DNA of 64,000 nt from contig NZ_RKQN01000002.1 in the NCBI RefSeq assembly GCF_003814555.1, positions 845,849 to 909,848 of the forward strand. Reading direction: 5' to 3'. The notes beneath the pieces were generated by a model, which had not been told where the DNA came from, ran no database searches, and saw only the letters and a list, made by a program, of their open reading frames with translations. Origin of the DNA: Vulcaniibacterium tengchongense. GTDB taxonomy: Bacteria > Pseudomonadota > Gammaproteobacteria > Xanthomonadales > Xanthomonadaceae. Of this stretch, positions 44,356 through 53,009 are shown piece after piece. The position numbers and the translations under genes were made by a program. The first letter of the stretch is position 1. Each line of letters starts with the position of its first letter.

Positions 44356-44379
44356 AAAGCCCGGCCGAAGCCGGGCTTT
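44356..44379. terminator. Rho-independent terminator (bidirectional)
   Basis: AAAGCCCGGC and GCCGGGCTTT pair perfectly around CGAA. Read on the minus strand the stem ends in a run of five T, so it best serves the Ax21-family gene ending at 44403. On the plus strand it follows gpsA by 65 bases and could also stop that transcript. Confidence 0.8.
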
Positions 44380-44402
44380 CCCGTCGCGCGGCGCGGCCGC
44401 GA

Positions 44403-45014
44403 TCAGAAGCTGGCGCGCACCCCGGCGAAGTACTGGGTGACGTCTTCCACCACCTCCACCTCGCCGACCAGGCCCCAGGTGCGGTTGAACTTGAACTGCC
44501 CGCCGAGGGTGCCGACGAAGTCGCCCTCGAAGTCGCCGCCGTCGAGGTAACCCAGCTTGACCCAGCCCTCGGCGCGCGCGTTGCCGCCACGCAGGCCGAC
44601 CGCGAGGCGGCCGCCCTTGGCGTCGTCGCTGCCCGAGCCGAAGCCGGGCAGGCGGGCCTCGAGTTCCAGGCGCTGGTAGGCCAGCTCGGCGATGAAGTCC
44701 AGGCGCTCGCCCATCTCCTGGCGATAGCCGACGCCGAACTCGGCGCGGCTCAGGTCGACGTCGAGCTTGTACTCGTCGAGCAGCCGGTAGTCCTCGGAGA
44801 CCTTGGCGTAGCTGCCGAACAGGTTGAACGAGGGCGAGATCGCGACCGAACCGCGGATGTAGCCGCCGTCGCCTTCCGGATTGTCGAGATCGCGTTCGTC
44901 GTAGTGGATCTTGGCGTAGCCGCCTTCGACGTAGGTGTAGCTCACGCCTTCGGCCGCGGACGCGGCGAAGGGCGCCGCCGCGAGCGCCGCGGCCAGCAGA
45001 ATGGATCGCTTCAT
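44403..45014 (-). CDS. Ax21-family outer-membrane protein, copy 1
   Basis: The 203-residue precursor has a signal peptide (SILLAAALAAAPFAASA) and an eight-to-ten-strand barrel pattern. The first strand is EGVSYTYVEGGYAK, alternate residues are hydrophobic, and the protein ends in VTQYFAGVRASF with terminal Phe for Bam recognition. The first strand and overall form match the Xanthomonas/Stenotrophomonas Ax21 family. Early claims that Ax21 is a secreted signal were withdrawn in the literature; current view is an outer-membrane/vesicle protein of uncertain role. It has its own promoter region and terminator and lies downstream of a paralogue. Confidence 0.8.
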   Translation of the reverse strand: MKRSILLAAALAAAPFAASAAEGVSYTYVEGGYAKIHYDERDLDNPEGDGGYIRGSVAISPSFNLFGSYAKVSEDYRLLDEYKLDVDLSRAEFGVGYRQEMGERLDFIAELAYQRLELEARLPGFGSGSDDAKGGRLAVGLRGGNARAEGWVKLGYLDGGDFEGDFVGTLGGQFKFNRTWGLVGEVEVVEDVTQYFAGVRASF

Positions 45015-45117
45015 GGGTCCCCCCATCCTTGTAGTAGTGATGAATGTCCAGCCGCTGCGCGAGCGGCGGCACAAGATAACGGAATTTTCACAAGGCCGCA
45101 ACGGCCGCGCGCCGGCC

Positions 45118-45147
45118 AAAAAAGAAGCCCGGCCGGAGCCGGGCTTC
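45118..45147 (-). terminator. Rho-independent terminator of Ax21-family copy 2
   Basis: GAAGCCCGGC (45124-45133) and GCCGGGCTTC (45138-45147) pair around CGGA. On the minus strand six T follow the stem (45118-45123 read as A on the plus strand). It lies 84 bases after the stop of the upstream paralogue, so the two Ax21-family genes are separate transcription units. Confidence 0.85.
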
Positions 45148-45230
45148 GATCGCGACGTTCGGGGGAGAGAGAGAGGTCGCGAAAACGGTGACGCGAGTTT
45201 CGACCGCGGGCGGTCGTGGAAGTTCCGCCG

Positions 45231-45791
45231 TCAGAAGCTGGCGCGCGGACCGACGAAGTACTGGGTGTCGCCGTCGGCGAACTTGACCTCGCCGCTGATG
45301 CCCCAGGTCGGGTTGAACTTCACCAGCGCGCCGACGCGGCCGTAGAAGTCGCCGTCGATGCCGTGGTCGTAGTCCTCGTAGCCGGCCAGCGCGTAGCCCT
45401 CGAAGTTCGGCGAGAACGCGCCGCGCACGCCCGCCTCGACGCTCCAGCCGTCGAAGTCGGCGTTGCGGCCGGCGTCGAACTTCTCGTAGGCGACGCGGGT
45501 GAGCAGGTCGACGTTCGGGTTCAGCTCGTGGTTGTAGCCCACGCCCAGGCGCCACTGGTCGAAATCGATGCTGGTGTGCTCGATCTCCTGGTTGCTGTAG
45601 CTGCCGAACAGGTGGAAGTTCGGCGCGATCGCGCCGGAGCCGCCGATGGTCCAGCCGTCGGCGTCGGCGCCTTCGTCCGGATTGGTGGCGATGTAGCCGC
45701 CCTCGACGTAGGTGTAGGACACGCCGTCGGCGGCGGACGCGGCGAACGGCAGCGCCGCGAGCAGGGTCAGGGCAAGCAAGGAACGCTTCAT
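45231..45791 (-). CDS. Ax21-family outer-membrane protein, copy 2
   Basis: The 186-residue precursor starts MKRSLLALTLLAALPFAASA, nearly the same signal peptide as copy 1. The mature protein opens DGVSYTYVEGGY and ends DGDTQYFVGPRASF. Strands alternate as in small barrels. The middle has diverged strongly from copy 1: it is 17 residues shorter and more acidic. Tandem duplication followed by divergence is the simplest history. Function is unknown beyond the family notes given for copy 1. The upstream region is AT-rich with inverted repeats. Confidence 0.8.
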   Translation of the reverse strand: MKRSLLALTLLAALPFAASAADGVSYTYVEGGYIATNPDEGADADGWTIGGSGAIAPNFHLFGSYSNQEIEHTSIDFDQWRLGVGYNHELNPNVDLLTRVAYEKFDAGRNADFDGWSVEAGVRGAFSPNFEGYALAGYEDYDHGIDGDFYGRVGALVKFNPTWGISGEVKFADGDTQYFVGPRASF

Positions 45792-45882
45792 GAATTCGGC
45801 CTCTTTTCGTTGTAGTTCGGTCCGCGGCAGGCGCACGGCGCCGCCACGGCAGGCGCAGTATCCGCGCATAACTTCAATTTAA

Positions 45883-45909
45883 CCTGAATTCTGAACCGAA
45901 AAGTTCAGG
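45883..45909. promoter_or_regulatory. Nested inverted repeats upstream of Ax21-family copy 2
   Basis: CTGAAC (45891-45896) pairs with GTTCAG (45903-45908) across CGAAAA, and an outer CCTGAA (45883-45888) pairs with TTCAGG (45904-45909). The element is AT-rich against its surroundings and lies in the divergent gap between the Ax21 paralogue and the gene at 46043. It looks like an operator, but the binding protein is unknown. Confidence 0.4.
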
Positions 45910-46042
45910 AACTATTGCGCTTGCGCGAGGTCGCCCGGGGCGCGGCGCGGGAACCGCGGCGCTCCGGCTGTTTCGTAGTTTTCCGATTTCCGCGCCCGCG
46001 ATGCGCTCCTACCGTGGAACGGGACAACGCGAGGAGCCGACC

Positions 46043-46360
46043 ATGTGGACCACCGATCTGATCCGGCGCTTGCTGGAAACCTTCGAAATCGCGCTGCCGG
46101 GCGTGAACGTCAGCCAGCTGAAGCTGGCCGGTCACAGCGCTGCCGAGGTGCAGGCGGGCCTGGAGTTCATGCGCACCGAGGGCCTGATCGACGTGGCCGT
46201 GGTGCACGACGTCGCCGGCAAGAAGTACACCGGCGCGGTGATCGGCCTGACCCCGCTGGGCATGTCGTTGCTGGGGCTGATGCGGGCCGGCGAAATCGGT
46301 GCGGCCATCGGCGCGGAGATGCCGGCCGCGGGAACGCGCGCGCTCGACCGCGCCGCGTGA
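46043..46360 (+). CDS. Small winged-helix-like hypothetical protein
   Basis: The 105-residue protein is helical at the start and then reads GLEFMRTEGLIDVAVVHD...YTGAVIGLTPLGMSLLGLM, a helix-hairpin pattern like the DUF2513/YjcQ-type winged helix, with an LTPLG turn. GAGGAG lies 7 bases before the ATG. It has no signal peptide. It could be a small DNA-binding regulator of the adjacent Ax21-family gene; that is inference from position only. Confidence 0.6.
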   Translation: MWTTDLIRRLLETFEIALPGVNVSQLKLAGHSAAEVQAGLEFMRTEGLIDVAVVHDVAGKKYTGAVIGLTPLGMSLLGLMRAGEIGAAIGAEMPAAGTRALDRAA

Positions 46361-46408
46361 GTCCGCCGCGCGCTCCTGCTGTTGCGGCCGCCGCGCGCGC
46401 GGAGGGCG

Positions 46409-46888
46409 TCAGCCGCCGCCGGCGAAGCCGTGCTGGCGCCAGGCCTCGAACACGGTCACCGCGACCGCATTGGACAGGTTGAGGCTGCGGTTGTCCGGGC
46501 GCATCGGCAGGCGCAGGCGTTGCTCCGGCGGCACCTGCTCCAGCACGTCGGCGGGCAGGCCGCGCGTCTCCGGGCCGAACAGGAACACGTCGCCGGGCTG
46601 GTAGCGCGGCGCGTCGAAGCGCGTCGTGCCGCGCGTGCTCAGCGCGAACACCCGCGGCGCGGCGCCGCGTTCGCGCGCGATCGCCGCCAGCGCCGCGTCG
46701 AGGTCGTCGTGCACCTGCAGGGTGGCGTACTCGTGGTAATCGAGGCCCGCGCGCCTGAGTTGCCGGTCCTCCAGCGCGAAGCCGAGCGGCCGCACCAGGT
46801 GCAGGCGCGCGCCGGTGTTCGCGCACAGGCGGATCACGTTGCCGGTGTTGGGCGGGATCTCGGGCTGGAACAGGATGACGTCGAACAT
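46409..46888 (-). CDS. trmL: tRNA (cytidine/uridine-2'-O-)-methyltransferase TrmL
   Basis: The 159-residue protein is a minimal SPOUT methylase: VILFQPEIPPNTGNVIRLCANTG at the start, VFLFGPETRGLP in the middle, and the knot motif LRLPMRPDNRSLNLSNAVAVTVFEAWRQ. It methylates the ribose of position 34 in tRNA-Leu isoacceptors using S-adenosylmethionine. The start at 46888 gives the family beginning MFDVILF. The SDR gene ends 52 bases upstream on the same strand. Confidence 0.93.
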   Translation of the reverse strand: MFDVILFQPEIPPNTGNVIRLCANTGARLHLVRPLGFALEDRQLRRAGLDYHEYATLQVHDDLDAALAAIARERGAAPRVFALSTRGTTRFDAPRYQPGDVFLFGPETRGLPADVLEQVPPEQRLRLPMRPDNRSLNLSNAVAVTVFEAWRQHGFAGGG

Positions 46889-46940
46889 CGCGGTCGGCGG
46901 CGGCGCGGGCGGCGCATTATCCGCCACGCGCGCGGCGCGC

Positions 46941-47651
46941 TCACCACGGCACCGCGCGGCCGCGCCAGTCGAGGAAGCGCCCGCTGTCGGCGACGGTCGC
47001 CGCGTCGAGCACCCGCAGCAGGCCGCGCACCGCGTCGGCCGGCGCGACCTGCGCGCCGGCACCGCCCATGTCGGTCTGCACCCAGCCGGGATGCAGCGCG
47101 AGCACGGCGACGCCGCGTTCGGCGAGCGCCCGGGCCAGCAGCGCCGTGGCCATGTTCTGCGCCGCCTTGGAGATCGCGTAGCTGGGCGTGTGGAAGCCCG
47201 CGGCGGAGGCGATCGAACCCAGCTCGGACGAGAGATTGGCCACCACCGCCCCGGACGCGAGCAACGGCGCCAGCGTCTGCGTGAGCAGGAACGGGCCGCT
47301 GGCGTTGACGCGGAGGCTGTCGTCGAGATGGGCGATCGGCACCTGGCCGAAGCGTTCGCCCGAATGCAGCACGCCGGCGTTGTTGATCAGCAGGTCGAGG
47401 CCGTCGAGCGCCAGCGGCAGCTCGCGCGCGAGCTCGGCGTGGCTCTTCGGCTCGGCCACGTCCAGCGGCAGCACGTGCAGGCGGCCCGGATGCTCGCCCG
47501 CGAGCTGGTTCAGCGCGTGCGCGCGCGCCGGCCGGCGGCAGGCGGCGACCACGCGGTCGCCGCGGGCGAGCAGCTGGCGCACGAACTCCAGGCCGATGCC
47601 GCGGTTGGCGCCGGTGACCAGGCAACGGCGCGGCGCAGGGCGGGCATTCAT
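46941..47651 (-). CDS. Short-chain dehydrogenase/reductase
   Basis: The 236-residue protein has the SDR cofactor motif CLVTGANRGIGLEF, NNAGVLHSG, the catalytic Ser in VANLSSELGS, and the Tyr/Lys of PSYAISKAA. The HPGWVQTDMGG ending is typical of the carbonyl-reductase-like classical SDRs. Substrate is unknown. It is upstream of trmL on the same strand and divergent from the M16 peptidase gene. Confidence 0.88.
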   Translation of the reverse strand: MNARPAPRRCLVTGANRGIGLEFVRQLLARGDRVVAACRRPARAHALNQLAGEHPGRLHVLPLDVAEPKSHAELARELPLALDGLDLLINNAGVLHSGERFGQVPIAHLDDSLRVNASGPFLLTQTLAPLLASGAVVANLSSELGSIASAAGFHTPSYAISKAAQNMATALLARALAERGVAVLALHPGWVQTDMGGAGAQVAPADAVRGLLRVLDAATVADSGRFLDWRGRAVPW

Positions 47652-47817
47652 CGCGAACCTCCGGCAACAGGAATCCGGCGAAAGCCTAGCGCCGCGGCCG
47701 CGGCGCGCAGGTGATGCGGGACTTGTGGCCTAGTGCGGCGGCCGCCGGGCGGCGGCTAGGATGCGGGGTGCCCGGGCGGGGAAGCCCGGCGCCCCTCTCC
47801 AAAGACAGGAGTTCCGC

Positions 47818-50673
47818 ATGAGCCCAGCGCATCGGCCGCGTGCCGCCGCCCTCGCCCTCGCCCTGGCCGCCGCGTTCGGCGGCGCCGCGTTCGCGCCGTC
47901 CCCGGCGCGGGCCGACACGAAGGCGTCCGCCGGCGTCGACATCCCGTACGAACAGTTCACCCTTCCCAACGGCCTGCGCGTGATCGTGCACACCGACCGC
48001 AAGGCGCCGATCGTCGCGGTCAATCTCTGGTACCACGTCGGCAGCAAGGACGAGCCGGCCGGGCGCACCGGCTTCGCGCACCTGTTCGAACACCTGATGT
48101 TCAACGGCTCGGAGAACCACAAGGGCGAGTTCTTCGAGCCGTTCGAGCTGGTCGGCGCCACCGACATGAACGGCACCACCAACTCCGACCGCACCAACTA
48201 CTTCGAGAACGTGCCGACCACCGCGCTCGACATGGCGCTGTGGATGGAATCGGACCGCATGGGCCACCTGCTCGGCGCGATCGACCAGAAGACCCTCGAC
48301 GAACAGCGCGGCGTGGTCCAGAACGAGAAGCGCCAGGGCGAGAACCAGCCCTACGGCCAGGTGTGGGACGCGCTCAACCGCGCGCTGTACCCGAAGCACC
48401 ACCCGTACCACCACAGCACGATCGGCTCGATGGCCGACCTCGACGCGGCCTCGCTGGAGGACGTGAAGACCTGGTTCCGCGCCTGGTACGGCCCGAACAA
48501 CGCGGTCTTGGTGCTGGCCGGCGACATCGACGTGGCCACCGCCAAGGAGAAGGTCGCCCAGTACTTCGGCGACATCCCGGCCGGGCCGAGCATGGCCCAG
48601 CCGAAGGTCGACGTCGCCCCGCTGGCGAAGGACAGCCGCCAGACCATGACCGACCAGGTGCCGCAGGCGCGCGTCTACCGCGCCTGGAACGTGGCCCAGG
48701 CCGGCACCGAGGACGCCGACCGGCTGGTGCTGCTGGCGCAGGTGCTCGGCGGCAGCAAGTCCTCGCGCCTGGACCGGCGCCTGGTGCACGAGGAGAAGCT
48801 GGTCGACAACGTCTCCGCGTTCGTCTCCACCTCGCAGCTGAGCTCGAACTTCCTGATCATGGCCGACGTCAAGCAGGGCGTGGAGCCGGCCAAGGTCGAG
48901 GCGGTCATCGACGAGGAGGTGGACCGGCTGCTGCGCGAAGGCCCGAGCCAGACCGAGCTGAAGCAGGCGCAGACGATGTTCAAGGCCGGGTTCGTGCGCG
49001 GCATCGAGCGCATCGGCGGCTTCGGCGGCAAGGCCGACGTGCTGGCCGAATGCGCGGTGTATACCGGCGATCCGGGCTGCTTCCGCGCGAGCCTCGACCA
49101 CATCGCCTCCGCCAGCGCCGCCGACCTGCGCGCGGTCGGCGCGAAGTGGCTGGAAAAGGGCAGCCACACCCTGGTGGTGGTGCCCGGCCCGCGCACGCCG
49201 TTGCCGGAGGAGCCGTCGGTGACGCCGACGCCGCTGACCCTGCCGCCGGCGGATCCGAAGTACAAGACCCTGCCGAGCACGGTCGACCGCAGCCAGGGCG
49301 TGCCGCAGACCACGCGCTTCCCCGAGCTGAAGTTCCCGGCGCTGCAGCGCGCGCGGCTGAGCAACGGCACCCAGGTGATCCTGGCCGAGCGCCACGACAT
49401 CCCGGTGGTGCAGTTCAGCTACGAATTCGACGGCGGCTTCCGCGCCGACCAGGGCGGCAAGCTCGGCACCTCGAGCTTCGCCATGGGCATGCTCGACGAG
49501 GGCGCCGGCGAGCTCGACGCGCTGGCGTTCGGCGACCGCGCCGAATCGCTCGGCGCCACGCTGGGCGCGGGCGCTTCGCTCGACGGCAGCCGCGCCTCGC
49601 TGTCGGCGCTGAAGGAGTCGCTGGACCCGTCGCTGGCGCTGTTCGCCAAGATGCTGCGCGAGCCGCGCTTCGAGCAGAAGGAGATCGACCGGGTCAAGGC
49701 CAGCTGGATCGCCGGCATCAAGCAGGAGAAGGCGCGCCCGAACGGCGCCGCGCTGCGCGTGCTGCCGCCGCTGCTGTACGGCGAGGGCCACCCGTACGCG
49801 ATGCCGTTCAGCGGCAGCGGCACCGAGGCGTCGATCGCCGCGCTGACCCGCGAGGACCTGCTCGGCTACCACCGCCGCTGGCTGCGCCCGCAGGGCGCGA
49901 CGCTGATCGTGGTCGGCGACACCACGCTCGCGGAGATCGTGCCGTTGCTGGAGAAGCATTTCGGCGACTGGACGGGCGAGGGCGGCGGCGCGGCCGCGAC
50001 CACCGTGCCCGAGGTCGCGCGCCCGCAGAAGCCGCGCGTGTTCCTGATCGACCAGCCCGGCGCGATCCAGGCCAACATCTTCGCCGGCGAGCTGGTGCCG
50101 TCGACCCGGCACGCCGATGCGGTCAAGTTCGACATCGCCAACGCGGTGCTCGGCGGCGAGTTCTCCTCGCGCCTGAACATGAACCTGCGCGAGGACAAGC
50201 ACTGGGCCTACGGCGCCTACAGCTTCACCTCCAACGCGCTGGGCCAGCGGCCGTGGCTGGCGTTCGCGCCGGTGCAGATCGACAGGACGGTGGAATCGCT
50301 CAAGGAGATGCGGCGCGAGATCGCCGACTACGCCAGCGGCAAGGCGCCGCCGACCGCCGCCGAGGTGGCGAAGATCCAGGCCACCGAGATCCGCGGCCTG
50401 CCCGGCGCCTACGAGACCGCGTCGGCGGTGCTGGGCACGATCGGCGGCATCGTCCGCTACGGGCGTCCCGACGACTACGTGTTCAAGCGCAAGGCCGAGA
50501 TCGAGGCGCTGACGCCGGAGCAGGTCAAGCGCGCCGCGGCGACGCTGGATCCGAACGCGCTGACCTGGGTGGTCGTGGGCGACCTCGAGCGCATCGAGCA
50601 GCCGATCCGCGCGCTGGACCTCGGCGAGGTGCAGGTGCTCGACGCCGACGGCAAGCCGGCGGCGAAGCGCTAG
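47818..50673 (+). CDS. Two-domain M16 zinc metallopeptidase
   Basis: The 951-residue precursor has a signal peptide (AALALALAAAFGGAAFA) and the inverted zinc motif HLFEH at residues 88-92, with the distal Glu supplied by the EQRGVVQNEKRQ segment. The N-terminal half is the active M16 domain. The C-terminal half repeats the fold (FSYEFDGGFRADQGGKLGTSSFAMGML) but lacks HxxEH, as in two-part pitrilysin-like proteins. It is exported, probably periplasmic, and would degrade peptides or small proteins inside a clam-shell chamber. AGGAG lies 6 bases before the ATG. A strong hairpin follows the gene. Confidence 0.93.
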   Translation: MSPAHRPRAAALALALAAAFGGAAFAPSPARADTKASAGVDIPYEQFTLPNGLRVIVHTDRKAPIVAVNLWYHVGSKDEPAGRTGFAHLFEHLMFNGSENHKGEFFEPFELVGATDMNGTTNSDRTNYFENVPTTALDMALWMESDRMGHLLGAIDQKTLDEQRGVVQNEKRQGENQPYGQVWDALNRALYPKHHPYHHSTIGSMADLDAASLEDVKTWFRAWYGPNNAVLVLAGDIDVATAKEKVAQYFGDIPAGPSMAQPKVDVAPLAKDSRQTMTDQVPQARVYRAWNVAQAGTEDADRLVLLAQVLGGSKSSRLDRRLVHEEKLVDNVSAFVSTSQLSSNFLIMADVKQGVEPAKVEAVIDEEVDRLLREGPSQTELKQAQTMFKAGFVRGIERIGGFGGKADVLAECAVYTGDPGCFRASLDHIASASAADLRAVGAKWLEKGSHTLVVVPGPRTPLPEEPSVTPTPLTLPPADPKYKTLPSTVDRSQGVPQTTRFPELKFPALQRARLSNGTQVILAERHDIPVVQFSYEFDGGFRADQGGKLGTSSFAMGMLDEGAGELDALAFGDRAESLGATLGAGASLDGSRASLSALKESLDPSLALFAKMLREPRFEQKEIDRVKASWIAGIKQEKARPNGAALRVLPPLLYGEGHPYAMPFSGSGTEASIAALTREDLLGYHRRWLRPQGATLIVVGDTTLAEIVPLLEKHFGDWTGEGGGAAATTVPEVARPQKPRVFLIDQPGAIQANIFAGELVPSTRHADAVKFDIANAVLGGEFSSRLNMNLREDKHWAYGAYSFTSNALGQRPWLAFAPVQIDRTVESLKEMRREIADYASGKAPPTAAEVAKIQATEIRGLPGAYETASAVLGTIGGIVRYGRPDDYVFKRKAEIEALTPEQVKRAAATLDPNALTWVVVGDLERIEQPIRALDLGEVQVLDADGKPAAKR

Positions 50674-50703
50674 GGCGCGCAGGGTTCGAGCCGGCGCGGC
50701 GCA

Positions 50704-50730
50704 CCGCTCCCGCCGTCGTGGCGGGAGCGG
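50704..50730. terminator. GC hairpin downstream of the M16 gene
   Basis: CCGCTCCCGCC and GGCGGGAGCGG form an 11-bp perfect stem around GTCGT, 31 bases after the M16 stop. No T-run follows, so it may be a weak terminator, a 3' mRNA-stabilising element, or another dispersed REP-like palindrome. The remaining bases to 50924 hold no gene I recognise. Confidence 0.5.
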
Positions 50731-50924
50731 CGACGCCGTCGCGGCGACGGATCGTCGCGCCGTGTCCGGCGCGACCGACGCGCCCGTCCGCGCGCGTCGG
50801 CGGTGGGTTCCTTGGCGCTGCGCCTGGGATGGCGCCGGCATCGCCCGCCGTTCACCCGCCGTCGTTCCCAATCGCGGGCGATGCGGCGACAATCCCGCCG
50901 TCTTCCGCTTCGACCACGAGAACC

Positions 50925-51323
50925 ATGCGCACGACGACTTCGAGGTTGAGCCTGCTGGCCGGCATCGCGCTGTTCGCTGCCGGCTGCACCTGGGTGCCGA
51001 TGAAACCGGGCGCGGCCGCGGTGCGGGTGATCGCCGCCGGCGGCGCCCCGGCCGGCTGCGAAAAGCGGGGCGAGGTGGTGGTCTCGGTCAAGGACCGGGT
51101 CGGCCTGTACCGCCGCAACCCGCTGCGCGTGCGCGAGGAACTGGAAACCCTGGCCCGCAACGAAGCGCCCGGCCTGCAGGCCGACACCGTGCAGCCGCTG
51201 GGCGAACCGGTCGCCGGCGAACAGCGCTACGCCGCCTGGCGCTGCGGCGCGGGCGGCGGGCGCGCGGCCAGCACCGGCGCCGGCGCGACGACCGGCGTGC
51301 AGACCTACCCTTTGGGCGGTTGA
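50925..51323 (+). CDS. DUF4156 lipoprotein
   Basis: The 132-residue precursor has a lipoprotein signal with lipobox FAAGCTW. The mature domain carries VRVIAAGGAPAGCEKRGEVVVSVKD and ELETLARNEAPGLQADTV, matching DUF4156 envelope lipoproteins, which resemble RcsF-like small domains with paired Cys. No partner is known. It starts 251 bases after the M16 gene and is followed after 22 bases by the lipocalin-like gene, likely one transcript. Confidence 0.8.
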   Translation: MRTTTSRLSLLAGIALFAAGCTWVPMKPGAAAVRVIAAGGAPAGCEKRGEVVVSVKDRVGLYRRNPLRVREELETLARNEAPGLQADTVQPLGEPVAGEQRYAAWRCGAGGGRAASTGAGATTGVQTYPLGG

Positions 51324-51345
51324 GCCGCAGCTTGCAGGTCCGCAG

Positions 51346-51873
51346 ATGCTCCGAACGCCGATCCGAACGGCAGTCCTCGCCGCATTGCTGTCGTCGGCGC
51401 TGCCGGCGGCCGCCGCCGAACCGGCGCGCGCGGCCGGGCCGATGGCCGCGCCGGGGTTGCGCGACCGCCTGGTGGGCACCTGGCGGGTGGTCGCCATCGA
51501 GGACCGTCGGGATCGCGACGACCCCGGCAGCGCGTGGATCCAGCCCTATGGCCCGAATCCGCGCGGCTACATCGTCTACGACCCCACGGGCCACGTGTCG
51601 GTGCACATCATGAGGACGCCGGCGCCGGCGAGATTCGCCGATCCCGATCGTCCGAGCCCGGCCGAACTGGCCGCGATCCACGAGGGGTACGCGGGCTACT
51701 TCGGCACCTACCGCGTCGACGAAGCCCGGGGCACGGTGACCCACCACGTCGAGGGCGGTTCGCTGCCGGACTACATCGGCACCGACCAGGTCCGGCCCGT
51801 CTCCGTGTCCGGCGACCGCCTGACGATCGGCGACGGGCGGACCTGGCGCCGCGTACTCGAGCGGGTCGAGTAG
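51346..51873 (+). CDS. Exported lipocalin-like domain protein
   Basis: The 175-residue precursor has a signal peptide (AVLAALLSSALPAAAA) and a lipocalin-like domain (Pfam lipocalin_5 type): LVGTWRVVAIED, a GYIVYDPTGHVSVHIMR strand pair, YFGTYRVDEARGTVTHHVEG, and a closing RLTIGDGRTWRRVLER. These barrels bind small hydrophobic ligands; the ligand here is unknown. It lies 22 bases after the DUF4156 gene. Confidence 0.82.
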   Translation: MLRTPIRTAVLAALLSSALPAAAAEPARAAGPMAAPGLRDRLVGTWRVVAIEDRRDRDDPGSAWIQPYGPNPRGYIVYDPTGHVSVHIMRTPAPARFADPDRPSPAELAAIHEGYAGYFGTYRVDEARGTVTHHVEGGSLPDYIGTDQVRPVSVSGDRLTIGDGRTWRRVLERVE

Positions 51874-51957
51874 CCCGCGTTCCACACGCTACCGTATGGC
51901 GGGGGGCGCCGCAAAAGCGCTAAGATCACGAGCTCTTAACGCCTCCGGTCAGCCCCC

Positions 51958-52980
51958 ATGTTGTTCCAGCACGTCGCCATCGCCGGCCTCGCCCATATCG
52001 ACGCCCCGCGCCGGCTGACCTCGGAGGAGATCCACGCCCGCCTCAAGCCCACCCTCGACCGCCTCGGCATCAAGTACAACGTGCTCGAGGAAGTCGCCGG
52101 CGTGCGCGAGCGCCGCCTGTGGGACGGCCAGGTCAAGGCCTCCGACGCCGCCACGCTGGCGGGCGTCAAGGCGCTGGCCGATGCCGGCATCGACGCCGAC
52201 CGGGTCGGCCTGCTGGTCAACACCTCGGTCAGCCGCGACTACCTGGAGCCGTCGACCGCGAGCATCGTCGCCGGCAACCTGCGCCTGCCCGACACCTGCC
52301 AGAACTTCGACGTCGCCAACGCCTGCCTGGCCTTCCTCAACGGCATGGACATCGCCAGCCGCATGATCGAGCGCGGCGAGATCGACTACGCCCTGGTGGT
52401 CAACGGCGAGACCGCCGACCTGGCCTACGAGAAGACGCTCGAGCGGCTCAGCCGCCCCGACGTGACCGAAGAGCAGTTCCGCGACGAGATGGCCACGCTG
52501 ACCCTCGGCAGCGGCGCCGCGGCGATGGTGCTGGCGCGCAGCGAGCTGGCCCCGGGCGCGCCCCGCTACCGCGGCAGCGTGACCCGCTCGGCCACCGAAT
52601 GGAACCAGTTGTGCCGCGGCGACCTGGTGCACGACCGCATGATCGCCGACGGCCGCATGCTGATGATCGAAGGCCTCAAGCTCGGCCAGAAGACCTTCGC
52701 CGCCGCGCGCGCCGCGCTCGGCTGGGTGGTCGAGGAGCTCGACGAGTTCGTCATCCACCAGGTCAGCAAGGCCCACACCAGGGCCTTCCTGCGCGCGTTC
52801 CGGATCGACCCGAAGAAGGTCATGACCATCTTCGGCGAGCACGGCAACATCGGCCCGGCCTCGGTGCCGATCGTGCTCAGCAAGCTGCGCGAGATGGGCC
52901 GCCTGAAGAAGGGCAGCCGCATCGCCCTGCTCGGCATCGGCTCGGGCCTGAACTGCTCGATGGCCGAGGTGGTGTGGTGA
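51958..52980 (+). CDS. oleA: OleA: beta-ketoacid-forming thiolase of olefin/beta-lactone synthesis
   Basis: The 340-residue thiolase-fold enzyme has the nucleophile Cys123 in VANACLAFLNG, the His in FVIHQVSKAH and Asn in EHGNIGPASVP, and matches OleA by length and by the start MLFQHVAIAGLAHIDAP. OleA condenses two fatty acyl-CoAs head to head to a beta-ketoacid, which OleD, OleC and OleB turn into an alcohol, a beta-lactone and an olefin. FabH-like enzymes are the nearest alternative, but the Glu-rich VLEEVAGVRERR region fits OleA. No oleB, oleC or oleD lies next to it; the downstream gene points towards it. Confidence 0.87.
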   Translation: MLFQHVAIAGLAHIDAPRRLTSEEIHARLKPTLDRLGIKYNVLEEVAGVRERRLWDGQVKASDAATLAGVKALADAGIDADRVGLLVNTSVSRDYLEPSTASIVAGNLRLPDTCQNFDVANACLAFLNGMDIASRMIERGEIDYALVVNGETADLAYEKTLERLSRPDVTEEQFRDEMATLTLGSGAAAMVLARSELAPGAPRYRGSVTRSATEWNQLCRGDLVHDRMIADGRMLMIEGLKLGQKTFAAARAALGWVVEELDEFVIHQVSKAHTRAFLRAFRIDPKKVMTIFGEHGNIGPASVPIVLSKLREMGRLKKGSRIALLGIGSGLNCSMAEVVW

Positions 52981-53009
52981 GCGGCCGCGCCGCGTAGCGA
53001 CCCGTCGGG

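Noticed and set aside
47686..50892. A 1068-codon open frame antisense to the M16 peptidase
   Set aside because: No motif, biased composition, and the plus strand has a full signal peptide and HxxEH peptidase.
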